Source: Apiosordaria backusii
Taxonomy: Eukaryota > Ascomycota > Sordariomycetes > Sordariales > Lasiosphaeriaceae
NCBI GenBank assembly: GCA_030549205.1
Contig: JAUKTV010000005.1
Location: 1,054,001-1,118,000, forward strand
Reading direction: 5' to 3'
DNA: 64,000 nt
Shown: positions 1-9,853 of the stretch, piece by piece
Numbering within the stretch: the stretch's first letter is position 1
Layout of the letters: each line of letters opens with the position of its first letter
The notes under the pieces: generated by a model
What the model was told of the DNA's origin: nothing
Seen by the model: the letters and a program-made list of their open reading frames with translations, nothing else
Database searches by the model: none
Translations under genes and position numbers: made by a program

Positions 1-468
1 GCAGCTCTTACAGCACCGTCAGCTTCGACAGGGCCCTCCCTTCCGCAGCAGCGACCTCTCAAGTTTGCCGCTCGCATTCTTCTACAAACGCTGTTTACAG
101 ACGTATTAGCAAATCTGGCTCCCACCTTCAAGCGACTACTCAATTTCCTCTCAAGGGTCTCGCCAAGACCGACTTCACACAATAAATTCTCACTTCTGCG
201 CTATCTTTTTCCCCTCCCCGCGATCCGCCAGCGCTATCGAGAGCGCCTCCTCAACTTCCGTCTCAACATACTCCCACGATATAAGCTGCGTACACAGAGC
301 CGTGTATATAGATTCCTCGTCGAACGTCAGCGAAAGCGCCTGGAGCGAACAAGGCTGGTGGACATTGTTCGTCGCCAGTTCCAGCTCGGCGCAACCCCCA
401 CCCAGCGCTTGACTCCAGGCGCCGAAAGGAAGGCGAGCTTGGATGAGAAGATTACCGACCAAAATAAG
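1..468 (+). other. Stop-free upstream frame, possible N-terminal extension of app1
   Basis: The app1 reading frame has no stop codon from base 1 to the ATG at 469 (156 codons) and contains no ATG itself. The conceptual translation is strikingly Arg/Leu/Tyr-rich, for example RQRYRERLLNFRLNILPRYK, and looks like amphipathic helix. It is either 5' UTR that is open by chance or the end of an N-terminal part whose start lies left of the window. A 97-aa open frame on the opposite strand (190-483) is probably a shadow. Confidence 0.4.
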
Positions 469-2904
469 ATGGCATCGCGTCATGGTTACAACTACAATTA
501 CGCCTCCAACTCCACTGGTTATGGCAGCGGCAGCGAGTCGGGACCACCGCGTGAGGCTGGCGCCCGGCGCAAGAAACTAGCTGCATTTGCTGGGAGTGTG
601 TACCGGGCAGGCGCAGCTGCTGCGTCTGAGATCAAGGAGCAGTACAATAATACCAGGATACGGAATGTGGAGGCTATCGATGCAAGCCAGTATTCTATTC
701 CAGGCTCGTTTCCGAATGTCAAGATTATCCATAAAGGGGAGGAGCAGATGGTGCTTTTTCCTACTTATGCAAAAAAGCATGTGAAAGGCGCTGGAAGATA
801 TCCTCCTGGCCATGTGGTGGTCCAAACACAACAGCAGCAACAGCAGCAGGCGAGGGATGGACAGCCTGGGAGGCAGAATCAGGAGCGGTTTTGGAAGGAT
901 GAGTGGGATCGGAACGCAGACGAGAACGCCGTCGTCGATGTTGATATTAGGGGCTGGATATATATGCCCAGCACCGGGCCAATGACCCGGAGGAACCGTA
1001 TGGTGATTGGACTTGCCAGGCGGCTCAGTGGCATTCCGCCACCAACGACATCTCAGGGAGGGTCGTCGGGCGACGGTGGTGTGTCGTCCGCTTTTGAGGA
1101 GCATGAAAGGATGAAGGAAGAGAGCAGGATTGCGGAAGAGGCAAGAGAAATTGAAAGGCAAGGCAGGAAAGAAGAGGAGGTTGCGACAAGAGGAGGGTAC
1201 AGCGAAGGACCAGACCGAAGTAACTCAGTCCGCGGTGGCTCTGACAGACCCCAAACGGCAGGTCGTGCGAGAACCTCCAGCTCTCCACCGCCATCACCAC
1301 CATTACCAGCGAGGACAAACACAGGAATACCGGCGGATCTGACAGAAGCTGAGCTGGCAGTTGCCAATGCGAATCTCATGGCGCGAATAGGACCGTTCAT
1401 GACCACGCCTCTCGTCCAGCATCCGATTACGCTTTTCTTTTACAACGATACCCAATCACGATCGCGTACGATACACACCGATGACTCGGGGCATTTCATC
1501 GCCCGTGTATTTTTGGACTTTGTGCCAACCCATGTGCGGGTGCTAGCGAATGAGAACATCTCGGCGACAAATCCCATCGAGATCATTGAGCCTACGGGCG
1601 TAAGCCTGATAAGTGATGTTGACGACACAATCAAACGGTCAAACATCGGTATGGGAGCTCGCGAGATCTTCCGAAACACGTTTATTCGAGATTTAGGGGA
1701 TCTGACAGTCCCTGGAGTTCCCGAGTGGTACCATACCATGCACGATCTCGGTGTCGAGTTGCATTACTGCTCGAACAGTCCATGGCAGTTATTTCCAGTA
1801 CTTGCTACATTCTTTCACATGGCTGGTTTACCGCAAGGTTCCATACATCTGAAGCACTACAGCGGGATGCTGCAAGGAATATTCGAACCAGTGGCCGAGA
1901 GGAAAAAGGGGACCCTCGAGGCCATCTTGAAAGACTTTCCAGAAAGGAGGTTCATTCTTGTGGGCGATAGCGGTGAGGCTGATCTGGAGGTCTACACAGA
2001 GCTTGCTGTCCAAAACCCTGGGAGGGTGCTAGGGATTTTCATCCGCGATGTCACTACCCGCGACGAACTTGGCTTTTTTGACTCTGGTTTCACGCTCAGC
2101 GAGGACCAGCGGAGTACACAAAGGGATACTGGAACGAGGACTGAAAAACAGGCCGTCGGAAACAATGAAGAACGAAGGCCACAGCTGCCCCCACGGACGT
2201 CAGCCTCATCAGCAGGCTCAGCTGGGCCTGTGGAAGGGACTTTGATCGACTTGTCTGATGAGTCAACTCAGATCAGCCCTAGCCAAAGCCGCAGAGAGAG
2301 TCATCAAAGCAGGCCAAGGACAGCAACGACCTCATCAGAACTTCCTCTTCGTAAGGCACCACCACCTCGGCCTGCTAAGCCCGCTGCTTTGCGGAGTGCC
2401 TCGTCATCCGATGCAGCTGCTAGCCCACGAGACAGCCCTCTTTCTGCACCTAACCCGCGCGTTCACGCATTGTCTGTATCCGGCGGTAGCCCTCAACCGC
2501 ATCTTGGGAGCACGTCTAGCTCGCCTGCTGCCAGCCATGATAGAATAACACCACCGCCACCTCCCCCACCTCGGCGCAGCGGGACAGCATCAAGTATGCA
2601 GGGCGTGCCGCAACCGCAACCGCAACAACCAATCAGACGAGCCAATACCAACTTTGACGGGATTGTTCCAGCTTCTGCCTCGTCAAGCCAAGGCTCGCTC
2701 ACCCCTCCCAACGTGCCACCAAACAACGCGACAGCTGCCGCTTTGAGCAAGAAGGTGGACCTGTGGTTGAGGAGGTTATCCAGAGCTCATGAAACGCTGG
2801 ATGAAATGGGAGTACCGCTGTACACATGGAGAAGGGGCGAGGATGTGATCAAGGAGGCGGAAGGGATTGTGAAAGAGGCACTCAAAGATGGAGCAGAAAG
2901 ATAG
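469..2904 (+). CDS. app1: App1-like phosphatidate phosphatase (actin patch protein 1)
   Basis: Recognised as a fungal App1 protein, the Mg2+-dependent phosphatidate phosphatase (PA to diacylglycerol) that acts at cortical actin patches and endocytic sites in yeast. Single exon, 811 aa from the chosen ATG. The N-terminus is Gly/Tyr/Ser-rich followed by a basic RRKKLA patch, as in other fungal App1 proteins. The catalytic DUF2183/HAD-like core follows a charged, low-complexity linker. Its signature is SDVDDT, with nucleophile-region Asp383 and Asp385, then YCSNSPW, KHYSG and FILVGDSGE, all App1 hallmarks. The C-terminal third is Pro/Ser-rich with polyproline runs (PPPPPPP, PPPRPAKP) suited to SH3 partners, and ends in a short predicted helix. 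I chose the ATG at 469 because its context is good (A at -3, G at +4) and the protein then starts like its relatives. The frame is open upstream to the window edge, so an N-terminal extension is possible. Confidence 0.88.
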   Translation: MASRHGYNYNYASNSTGYGSGSESGPPREAGARRKKLAAFAGSVYRAGAAAASEIKEQYNNTRIRNVEAIDASQYSIPGSFPNVKIIHKGEEQMVLFPTYAKKHVKGAGRYPPGHVVVQTQQQQQQQARDGQPGRQNQERFWKDEWDRNADENAVVDVDIRGWIYMPSTGPMTRRNRMVIGLARRLSGIPPPTTSQGGSSGDGGVSSAFEEHERMKEESRIAEEAREIERQGRKEEEVATRGGYSEGPDRSNSVRGGSDRPQTAGRARTSSSPPPSPPLPARTNTGIPADLTEAELAVANANLMARIGPFMTTPLVQHPITLFFYNDTQSRSRTIHTDDSGHFIARVFLDFVPTHVRVLANENISATNPIEIIEPTGVSLISDVDDTIKRSNIGMGAREIFRNTFIRDLGDLTVPGVPEWYHTMHDLGVELHYCSNSPWQLFPVLATFFHMAGLPQGSIHLKHYSGMLQGIFEPVAERKKGTLEAILKDFPERRFILVGDSGEADLEVYTELAVQNPGRVLGIFIRDVTTRDELGFFDSGFTLSEDQRSTQRDTGTRTEKQAVGNNEERRPQLPPRTSASSAGSAGPVEGTLIDLSDESTQISPSQSRRESHQSRPRTATTSSELPLRKAPPPRPAKPAALRSASSSDAAASPRDSPLSAPNPRVHALSVSGGSPQPHLGSTSSSPAASHDRITPPPPPPPRRSGTASSMQGVPQPQPQQPIRRANTNFDGIVPASASSSQGSLTPPNVPPNNATAAALSKKVDLWLRRLSRAHETLDEMGVPLYTWRRGEDVIKEAEGIVKEALKDGAER

Positions 2905-3225
2905 GGGAGCTGTGATGATTGACGAGACCATGATCTATATATACTTGAATGGAAACAACCCTAACCCTGTTCTACACCGCCTTCCTACTTTACTTCTCGT
3001 GGCCCCACTTTAAAATAGTGAATTCTTGGTGGAGCGGCAGAAAGCGAGAAATGGTAGAAATGCGCCACGGTCTTGAACAGTTCTCGCTGCCCCGCCATAT
3101 TCCAACCTTGATGTCGACTTCGGCCTTTGACTCACCGGCCAACAGTCACCCGCATTCGATCCCATTTTGGTCCGCTTAAAGTTATGAACAGAATCCTCGA
3201 CGGGTAGCGCCACGGGCATGACCCA
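2905..3225. other. Intergenic region app1 - tRNase Z
   Basis: Tandem intergenic spacer holding the app1 3' end and the tRNase Z promoter. It has a telo-box-like AACCCTAACCCT near 2957, probably coincidental. No other feature was seen. Confidence 0.6.
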
Positions 3226-6200
3226 ATGAACCGCTTGCGCCAACCAAGCCGACTCAAGATTGCAACAACCCTTATAAAGAAGCCCTCGAAAGTCTCTCGG
3301 GCTCAACTTGCTTCACGAACAACGAAAACCAGATTTCCTCCACTCATTGGTATTCTTACTCGTCACCATATACCCAAGCGCCTATTGCTAGACGGCTCGT
3401 CTGTGTGGTTCCCCTACGCCGGCCGGTCACCCAGAGGGCGCACTCTACGAGCCGTCCTCAACATCCCTCGACAGCCAAATCCGACGCTTAGGTCCGCTTC
3501 TGCGAACGTTACATCTATATCCGACAACAGCGCAAGATCAATGAGTTCATGGGCTCAGGTTGTCACCACCCCCACGGCCGATACGCCGGGGGCGTGTGTT
3601 CTCTTGCACTTCGACCAGCGTCGTTACCTTTTCGGGCGCATCGCCGAAGGCACACAGCGAGCAATGGTACAACGCAAGGTTGCCGTTGCCAAGCTTCACA
3701 ATATCTTCGTCACGGGCACTGTCGACTGGAGTACAACGGGAGGATTACCGGGATTGATGCTCACTCTTGCTGACGTCGTAGCGGGAATGAAGGCTGCTCG
3801 CGCTGAGGATGCGGCGGCGCGTGAAGCTAAAGGGCTGAAAGCAAAAGAAAGGGACCAGATTGAGGATGATCTTCATATTTATGGAGGCAAAAACTTGCTG
3901 CATTCTCTTGCCACCACCCGTCGCTTCATTTTCCGCAAGGGCATTCCCCTCAGCCTCAACGAGATCCGTACCGATTCACCATGTCAGAGAAACGACCGGG
4001 CCCTGCCCGACTTCGAGGACGAGCTCGTCCGTGTCTGGCACTTGCCGGTATCCTCAAATCCAAGCGCTAGTCGTCCAGGCTCTAGGAAACGCAAGCACGG
4101 CGACTTGGAAAAGGGGAACGATGCCGAGACACCAGAGACGGACAATTCCGAGTTGTCGGATGCGGACGCTCAACATATCAGACAGGCTGCTGTTGCGGGC
4201 ATGTTTTCATCTACATGGAGTCTTGATACTCTGCACGAGATGAATCTGCGCGACGTGGATCCAACGGCTAAGATCTTCTTCCGATCTGATAGTGGCATGA
4301 TTGAGGAGTATAAAGGACCTCGTCCCGGCAGCGGGAAAGAGTTTGCCGATATCAGAGTTCTTGTCCGCTCGCCCTGGCCGGCAGCCAAGATTGAAACGCT
4401 ACCCGACACGAAACCGTCCAACGAGTCGCTATGCTACATCGTCAAATGCCACCCACGTCGTGGCAAGTTTAAAGCTGACGTTGCTGTTGCACTAGGTGTG
4501 CCAAAAACGGAGTTCAAGAAGCTTACAAATGGAGAGGTTATTACGCTGGATAATGGGGCGGTGGTGACTCCGGACATGGTGGTGGAGGCCAGTGTTGACG
4601 GTCGAGGCTTTGCCGTGGTCGACATACCGGCCGAAGACATGGTGGACGACTTCCTCGCTCGCCCAGAGTGGTCGGATCCGGCTCTGATGAACGGAGTTGA
4701 TGTGATGTACTGGCTTTCATCCGAGAACTTTAGCGCTTATCGTCACGAGAGGCTCGTTGAGTTCATGAAGCAGCACCCTTCTGTACAGCACGTTCTGCTC
4801 GGCCAGGACGTTTGCCCGAACCAGTGGGCGCTGCAAGATCCAGCTGACAAGACCATCAAGATGAACTTCATCGATCCCGAAAGGTTTCCTCTGCTCAAGT
4901 TTGACAACCGGCCGCTTGCGCCCGTGGATGTCGGCGATATTGGAGCGCCTGGTGCTAGAGTCAATCTGCACCCCAAGCAAGGGTATACTTCTGAGTTTTT
5001 GGTTCCCCCTCTCGACCCGGCGAACACTCTCAAGGCAATGATTGGAGATCACCGAGACGTCTTGGAAATGGCAAACGAAGCGCGCCAGAAGGTTTCGGAC
5101 CCGTCATTCCTGGCGGAGGTTCAACAATCGCAGAAGGATATTCCCGATCTTGACACAGAGATTATCCCGCTAGGCACTGGTTCTGCTTTGCCATCCAAGT
5201 ACCGCAACGTATCAGCCACACTCATCCGAGTTCCTGGTCACGGTAGCTATCTTTTCGACTGTGGCGAGAACACACTCGGCCAGCTCCGCCGTTTCTACGG
5301 TTCTGAAGGCGCAGACGACGTCCTCAAAGACCTACGCGCCCTCTACATCAGCCATCTCCACGCAGACCACCACTTCGGCACCGCTAGTCTTATGGCCCGC
5401 TGGAACAAGGTCACCACCGACACCTACCTCGGCGTGATAGCAGTAGATGGCTTCCACCGCTGGCTGCGGGAGTACGACGGCGTCGAGCCCCTAGGTCTGG
5501 ACCGCGTCATCCGCATCACCCCGCATGGCTCAGCTGGGTCCCCTAGAGCGGAACAGACTGCTGCGGTTTTTTGGAACTATCCCGAGACGCTCAACGAGAA
5601 AGATCTCAAGCTCCAAGGGATGGGGTTCCCAAAAGTTGAGATTTGCTGGGTAGATCACTGCCTGTACGCCACGGCGATAGTCATGACTTTCCCGCACTCC
5701 GGGTTGAAGATTGCGTACTCTGGTGATTGCCGCCCGTCAAAGGGGTTCGCGGCGCTGGGCAAAGGCGCGCATTTGCTACTTCATGAGTGCACCTTTGAAG
5801 ATGACTTGTATGGGGATGCGATTGCGAAGAAGCACTCGACGATTAGCGAGGCGTTGGCTGTGGGGAGGGATATGGGGGCTAGGAGGATCCTGTTGACGCA
5901 CTTCAGCCAGCGGTATCCCAAGCTTCCGGCGCCTATTGGGGTTGAGTCTGGGTCTTCTGAGCCTTCTGCTAATGATGATAAGCCCGAAGACAAGAAGGAT
6001 ACTTCGGTTCTGTATGCTTTCGACCACATGCACGTCAAGCTGGGCGAGTTCAAACAGGCGGAGCAGTTTATTTCTGCCATTAAGAAACTGCTTGAGGATG
6101 AGGAGAAGCTGAAGGAGGCGGAGAAGGATGGTGATGATGAGGAGCTTGGGGAGGTTGAGCTGGCAGAGAAGGCAAAGAAGGCTGCTGAACAGCAAAAGAA

Positions 6201-6492
6201 GAAGGCCGAGAAGCAGAAGAAGAAGGCGGGGCATAATAGGCATACTCAGAAGAAGAAGGGGACGGCGAAAGCGCCGGAGGTGACGAACGAGGCCGGGGAT
6301 GTGAAGAGCTTAGAGGGTGTTGAGAAGCAAGAGGGTGTAAAGAGCTCGGAAGATGCCGAGAAGCCGGAGGAGGCGAAACCTCAGGAGCCTGTGGAACAAC
6401 CAGAGGGTGTCGAAAAGCCAGAGGTAAATAACGCTGAGGAGACAAAGCCCCAAGAGGAAGCGAAAGAGCCACAGGATGTCGTGATGACATAG
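3226..6492 (+). CDS. trz1: tRNase Z, long form (ELAC2/Trz1), tRNA 3' endonuclease
   Basis: Endonuclease that removes the 3' trailer of precursor tRNAs so CCA can be added. Single exon, 1088 aa. The N-terminal half is the degenerate metallo-beta-lactamase domain of long-form enzymes. The C-terminal half is catalytic: LGTGSALPSKYRNVS (PxKxRN loop), zinc motif HLHADH at residues 710-715, LLHECTFED, a KKHST segment and LTHFSQRYP. After about residue 940 it turns into a Lys/Glu-rich coiled tail with imperfect EGVEKxEG-type repeats. Two starts are plausible. ATG 3226 gives a leader rich in Arg/Lys/Ser and almost free of acidic residues, resembling a mitochondrial presequence. ATG 3541 (Met106, MSSWAQ) starts where the conserved domain begins. 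A single gene serving both nucleus and mitochondria through alternative starts is known for ELAC2; here it is inferred. Confidence 0.93.
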   Translation: MNRLRQPSRLKIATTLIKKPSKVSRAQLASRTTKTRFPPLIGILTRHHIPKRLLLDGSSVWFPYAGRSPRGRTLRAVLNIPRQPNPTLRSASANVTSISDNSARSMSSWAQVVTTPTADTPGACVLLHFDQRRYLFGRIAEGTQRAMVQRKVAVAKLHNIFVTGTVDWSTTGGLPGLMLTLADVVAGMKAARAEDAAAREAKGLKAKERDQIEDDLHIYGGKNLLHSLATTRRFIFRKGIPLSLNEIRTDSPCQRNDRALPDFEDELVRVWHLPVSSNPSASRPGSRKRKHGDLEKGNDAETPETDNSELSDADAQHIRQAAVAGMFSSTWSLDTLHEMNLRDVDPTAKIFFRSDSGMIEEYKGPRPGSGKEFADIRVLVRSPWPAAKIETLPDTKPSNESLCYIVKCHPRRGKFKADVAVALGVPKTEFKKLTNGEVITLDNGAVVTPDMVVEASVDGRGFAVVDIPAEDMVDDFLARPEWSDPALMNGVDVMYWLSSENFSAYRHERLVEFMKQHPSVQHVLLGQDVCPNQWALQDPADKTIKMNFIDPERFPLLKFDNRPLAPVDVGDIGAPGARVNLHPKQGYTSEFLVPPLDPANTLKAMIGDHRDVLEMANEARQKVSDPSFLAEVQQSQKDIPDLDTEIIPLGTGSALPSKYRNVSATLIRVPGHGSYLFDCGENTLGQLRRFYGSEGADDVLKDLRALYISHLHADHHFGTASLMARWNKVTTDTYLGVIAVDGFHRWLREYDGVEPLGLDRVIRITPHGSAGSPRAEQTAAVFWNYPETLNEKDLKLQGMGFPKVEICWVDHCLYATAIVMTFPHSGLKIAYSGDCRPSKGFAALGKGAHLLLHECTFEDDLYGDAIAKKHSTISEALAVGRDMGARRILLTHFSQRYPKLPAPIGVESGSSEPSANDDKPEDKKDTSVLYAFDHMHVKLGEFKQAEQFISAIKKLLEDEEKLKEAEKDGDDEELGEVELAEKAKKAAEQQKKKAEKQKKKAGHNRHTQKKKGTAKAPEVTNEAGDVKSLEGVEKQEGVKSSEDAEKPEEAKPQEPVEQPEGVEKPEVNNAEETKPQEEAKEPQDVVMT

Positions 6493-6782
6493 ATAAGCAT
6501 GCATATTAGATGGCCATCATTAGATTGGGGTTAGAGGGGGGCCTACATACAGGATATATAGAAACACTTATCTCTAACACGTTTGCTCTGGGTTACATCA
6601 CGGCAATACATGTGTCAATACATACAAAGTTGGCCAATGTTGATGGGCACTACCATCCACATTTCACAGGTATTCTTCTGAGTGCCACGACATTGAATAC
6701 TGCCACAGATTCGTCTGACTGTTGTTACATTATGAACGGGATATCCCACGCTGGGCTTATTTTGTCAAATGCTTGCTGATGC

Positions 6783-8546
6783 TTAGAAGAAATCCACCCA
6801 CTCCGTCCTCGCCGAATCAGACATCCCACTACTACGCGGACTCCCTTGCAGCCTCTTTTTAAGCCTGCTCTGCATGGTCTTCTCGCTGTTATAGTCATCT
6901 ACTCGTGTTTTCTGCTGTTGCTGTCGACACGATGGAGGGTATCTCGGCGAAAGCAATGCTTCCTTGCCCAGTGATACCAAACCGTCATACTCCTCCGGCT
7001 TCGGTCTGCCAGAGAAAACCGTGCTAGCCTTCGTTCCGATTCTAGCCCCTAGTCCGGCTCTCTTTTCATCAACGTCACCGGTGTAATGGTCGTATATCTC
7101 ATCGGCGTAGTAGCTTTCCGAGCTTGATGGGGGAGGGGTGATAACGAGGGCTTTGGGCCGGGATAAGCAATCGTATTGGGCCTGTGGTCCCGGGTTGATA
7201 GGTCGATGAAGGGGGTGATAACGAGGGGAAAAGAGAGGAGGAGGGTAGGCTGTCCAGCTTTGGCGTGGTGGGATGAAGCCTCTTTCGTCGGTTTCGTTGT
7301 CAGAGAGTGGTGATGGGGGTGGTATAGGGTACGGCGCGCGTATGTGGTGGTGATCTGGTATGAGACCGTCGAGGATGTTGGGGTATGCATCGTCGTCGAA
7401 GGGGCCGTCGAACCCGCCGAAGGGCTGTTCGGGGATATGCGGTGATGGGCCTTTGTTGTTGTTGGCGCTCTGATGATAGGGGTTGTTGGTGCTGAGGCGA
7501 TCATTGACATCGTTAAGTTGATCCTCTTCGTGATGTTCTTCCTCACCGTGATCATAACAAGTAGGGACAGCAGTAGGAACCCCCTCAGCACCACCCACCT
7601 CCCTCACCAACCGCGGGTTCACCCACTCCCCCTTCCTCCCACGCCTAAACCTCTCCTTCTGCAACCCCCTAACAACCCTTATCCTCCCTGCCAATTCCTC
7701 ACTCTTTTTCTCAATCTCTTTTTGTTCCTGATTCCCAAACGCCAACACCCACCCCGGCAGCCACCGTCCCAATAACCTCGGTGTTCTCCTCCTCGCCCGT
7801 GCTAAACAACTCCCCTTCAGTCCAATGATCAGCTCCTTCCTACCCCCAATAACCCCCAAAACACAAGCCATACACCCCGTCTTCACCCTCTCAAAGTACT
7901 TCCCTTTATTCTCCATCTCCACCCCCCGCCCAAAATATCTCTCCCATCGTTCCTCACTCCTCCCATCCCCAACAGTAAACTCCTCCATTAGCGTAACAAT
8001 CCCAACCATGAGCTCAACATTCTCCCTCACATCCCCCCACTCCTGGTCTTTGTACTCATCCTCATGTCGACTGATATGCCTCAACCAAGACCTCACCCCC
8101 TCCCCATGAGCCAGCACCTCCTTCCTAACCAAGTAGTACACCTCCCCAACCAACTCCTTATTCAACCCCCTATGAGCATCACATAGACCACCACCATCCC
8201 CCTCCCTGTTATGACCAGCCGAAGCAGAGACAAAGACAGGTCCAATGGTATCGATAACCACTCTTCTCACAAGACTATTCCCGAGATTCCACCGTGGTGA
8301 GAACAGCAGCGGATGATGTTGATGTTGATGTTGATGTTGATGCTGATTCTGCCACTGGGAAGTCAGCCCAGGCGGCAGAGGCCCCGAGTCGACCACCTGT
8401 TTTTGCTGTGCCAACCACTTGGGCGGTAGCTCGCTCGTATCATCCCTTCTGGCTGTCATTTCTGGTGGGAGGCGGAGGAGGGAGGCGAGGATTCGCAAAG
8501 AGCTGCTCGGGGTCAAAGTCAAAGGCGAACCAGTATCAGTGTCCAT
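6783..8546 (-). CDS. Uncharacterised protein with His/Gln repeat and disordered C-terminus
   Basis: Single-exon, 587-aa protein of no family I recognise. Residues 1-65 are polar and include an alternating QHQHQHQHQHH run encoded by a CA(A/T)CA(T/G) repeat. Residues 80-330 look folded: a helical segment around SWLRHISRHEDEY, a GKYFERVKTGCMACVLGVIGG segment and a basic stretch RARRRTPRLLGRWLPGWVLAFG, then a charged helix. The remainder is Pro/Ser/Asp/His-rich and probably disordered, ending EWVDFF. No signal peptide or certain membrane span. It is convergent with tRNase Z, with only 290 bp between stop codons. The start is the first ATG of the frame. Conservation of the 80-330 core would be the first test of whether it is a defined domain. 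Confidence 0.75.
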   Translation of the reverse strand: MDTDTGSPLTLTPSSSLRILASLLRLPPEMTARRDDTSELPPKWLAQQKQVVDSGPLPPGLTSQWQNQHQHQHQHQHHPLLFSPRWNLGNSLVRRVVIDTIGPVFVSASAGHNREGDGGGLCDAHRGLNKELVGEVYYLVRKEVLAHGEGVRSWLRHISRHEDEYKDQEWGDVRENVELMVGIVTLMEEFTVGDGRSEERWERYFGRGVEMENKGKYFERVKTGCMACVLGVIGGRKELIIGLKGSCLARARRRTPRLLGRWLPGWVLAFGNQEQKEIEKKSEELAGRIRVVRGLQKERFRRGRKGEWVNPRLVREVGGAEGVPTAVPTCYDHGEEEHHEEDQLNDVNDRLSTNNPYHQSANNNKGPSPHIPEQPFGGFDGPFDDDAYPNILDGLIPDHHHIRAPYPIPPPSPLSDNETDERGFIPPRQSWTAYPPPLFSPRYHPLHRPINPGPQAQYDCLSRPKALVITPPPSSSESYYADEIYDHYTGDVDEKRAGLGARIGTKASTVFSGRPKPEEYDGLVSLGKEALLSPRYPPSCRQQQQKTRVDDYNSEKTMQSRLKKRLQGSPRSSGMSDSARTEWVDFF

Positions 8547-9853
8547 CTCCCTCCTCTTTTCCAGTTGTGGGAGAGGGTAAAAACCAAGAGGCGGCTGGCA
8601 CGTGTAGTGCAGCTTGTCCTCTTACGTCGGCCTGGGCAGCGTCGGTCAGCTACTCGATGGCAGTAATAAGGTGTTGGGATTTGAGGCCCTAGTTTTCGTC
8701 GAGATCGCACCCCACCAAGATTTCCCCTGTCTTTCTTCTAGTAGGTAGAATAGAAGCACAAGATGAGGCTATGGCTAACTGAATTTCCAATGTGGCGTGA
8801 TGGTATATATATCCTCAGTTAGTCAAACCAACCTTCCTCATCACAAAGGAGTGTGTCACCCAGTAAACAACAATCGTCTTTGCCTTATTCAAGACACAGA
8901 CACACACACACATACACACACACATACACACACACATACACACACAAATGCACCACCACCGCAATAAATGATCGTTGTGTGCTATATAACCGACCAGCAA
9001 CAAGACAAGCCCATCTATGTTGCGCTGCTTTTGTTTCCATCATGCTCAGCCGCCAGCCTTGAGCATGGCAGATATATATAGGTATGTCGCTTATCAGTCG
9101 TAATAACGTATGTAAATGCCAAAGACTATATTTCCATGTTAGCAACCAAGACACAAAACAGGACAGAGTCAGGCAGTTCGAGAATGGGACCAACACACAT
9201 TTAAAACCTCCCATCAGATCTTAGATACATCCATAATGACCGCCGGTGCATAGTCGAGAGGGTATTATACTTTCGAAAAAAACAAAAACCAAATGCCTTG
9301 CTGATCGTTGCACTGTGGAGACAGCATCGAGAAGATATCACGATCAAGTATGGCGAGCCTTTCGTACGTCGCCAGCCACCATGACGCAGAAACCCCAGGA
9401 CATCAGAGAAACAAGTTTTCTCTATGAGAGTCCGAGCAGCACACCAATCCCCTTCGAACCCCACACATTATAACACATCCCAGGAAAGAAAGGCCAACAA
9501 AAACCATGCCAAAAAGAACCAGCCTACTACTCCCCTAAAGCCTTCCGCCGCCCAAACCAGTCTTCATTTCTCATTCGCCGGCCAAAAAAAGGTGCAATCA
9601 TCACCAGGCAGTTAATGCAGAACCATGAACCCATAACGACTACAACTGTATACTGACTGACAGCGGAGCCATGAGACTTGCTTGGTGTATGCTGTATGTG
9701 TCCCGTATGTCACGAGATTCTCAGATGCTGAAATCATCGCCTAGAACACTTGTCACCTATCGTAACCCGCTTCGTCCTTTTTCATGTCGACATGGCCGAC
9801 ATATTGGTAAATATTCTCCCTCGCAGCAGCGCTAGCTGCGCTTCCTTGTCACA
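8547..9853. other. Intergenic region with compound CA microsatellite
   Basis: Contains the promoter of the uncharacterised gene at 6783-8546 (reverse strand) and the 3' side of the LAMMER kinase gene (reverse strand). The only distinct element is the CA repeat at 8894-8946. No coding signal was seen. Confidence 0.6.
8894..8946. repeat. Compound (CA)n microsatellite with 12-bp periodicity
   Basis: About 53 bp of CA dinucleotides regularly interrupted by a T, so the real unit is close to the 12-mer CACACACACATA in three to four tandem copies. Such tracts are length-variable. The small Cys/Val/Met and Thr/His open frames across it are artefacts of the repeat. Confidence 0.9.

Noticed and set aside
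358..360. GTG as the start of the app1 frame
   Set aside because: Nuclear fungal genes start at ATG; the first in-frame ATG is 469 and gives the family-like N-terminus.
2957..2969. Telomere-like AACCCTAACCCTG
   Set aside because: Only two repeat units in a gene-dense internal region; compatible with chance or a simple promoter box.
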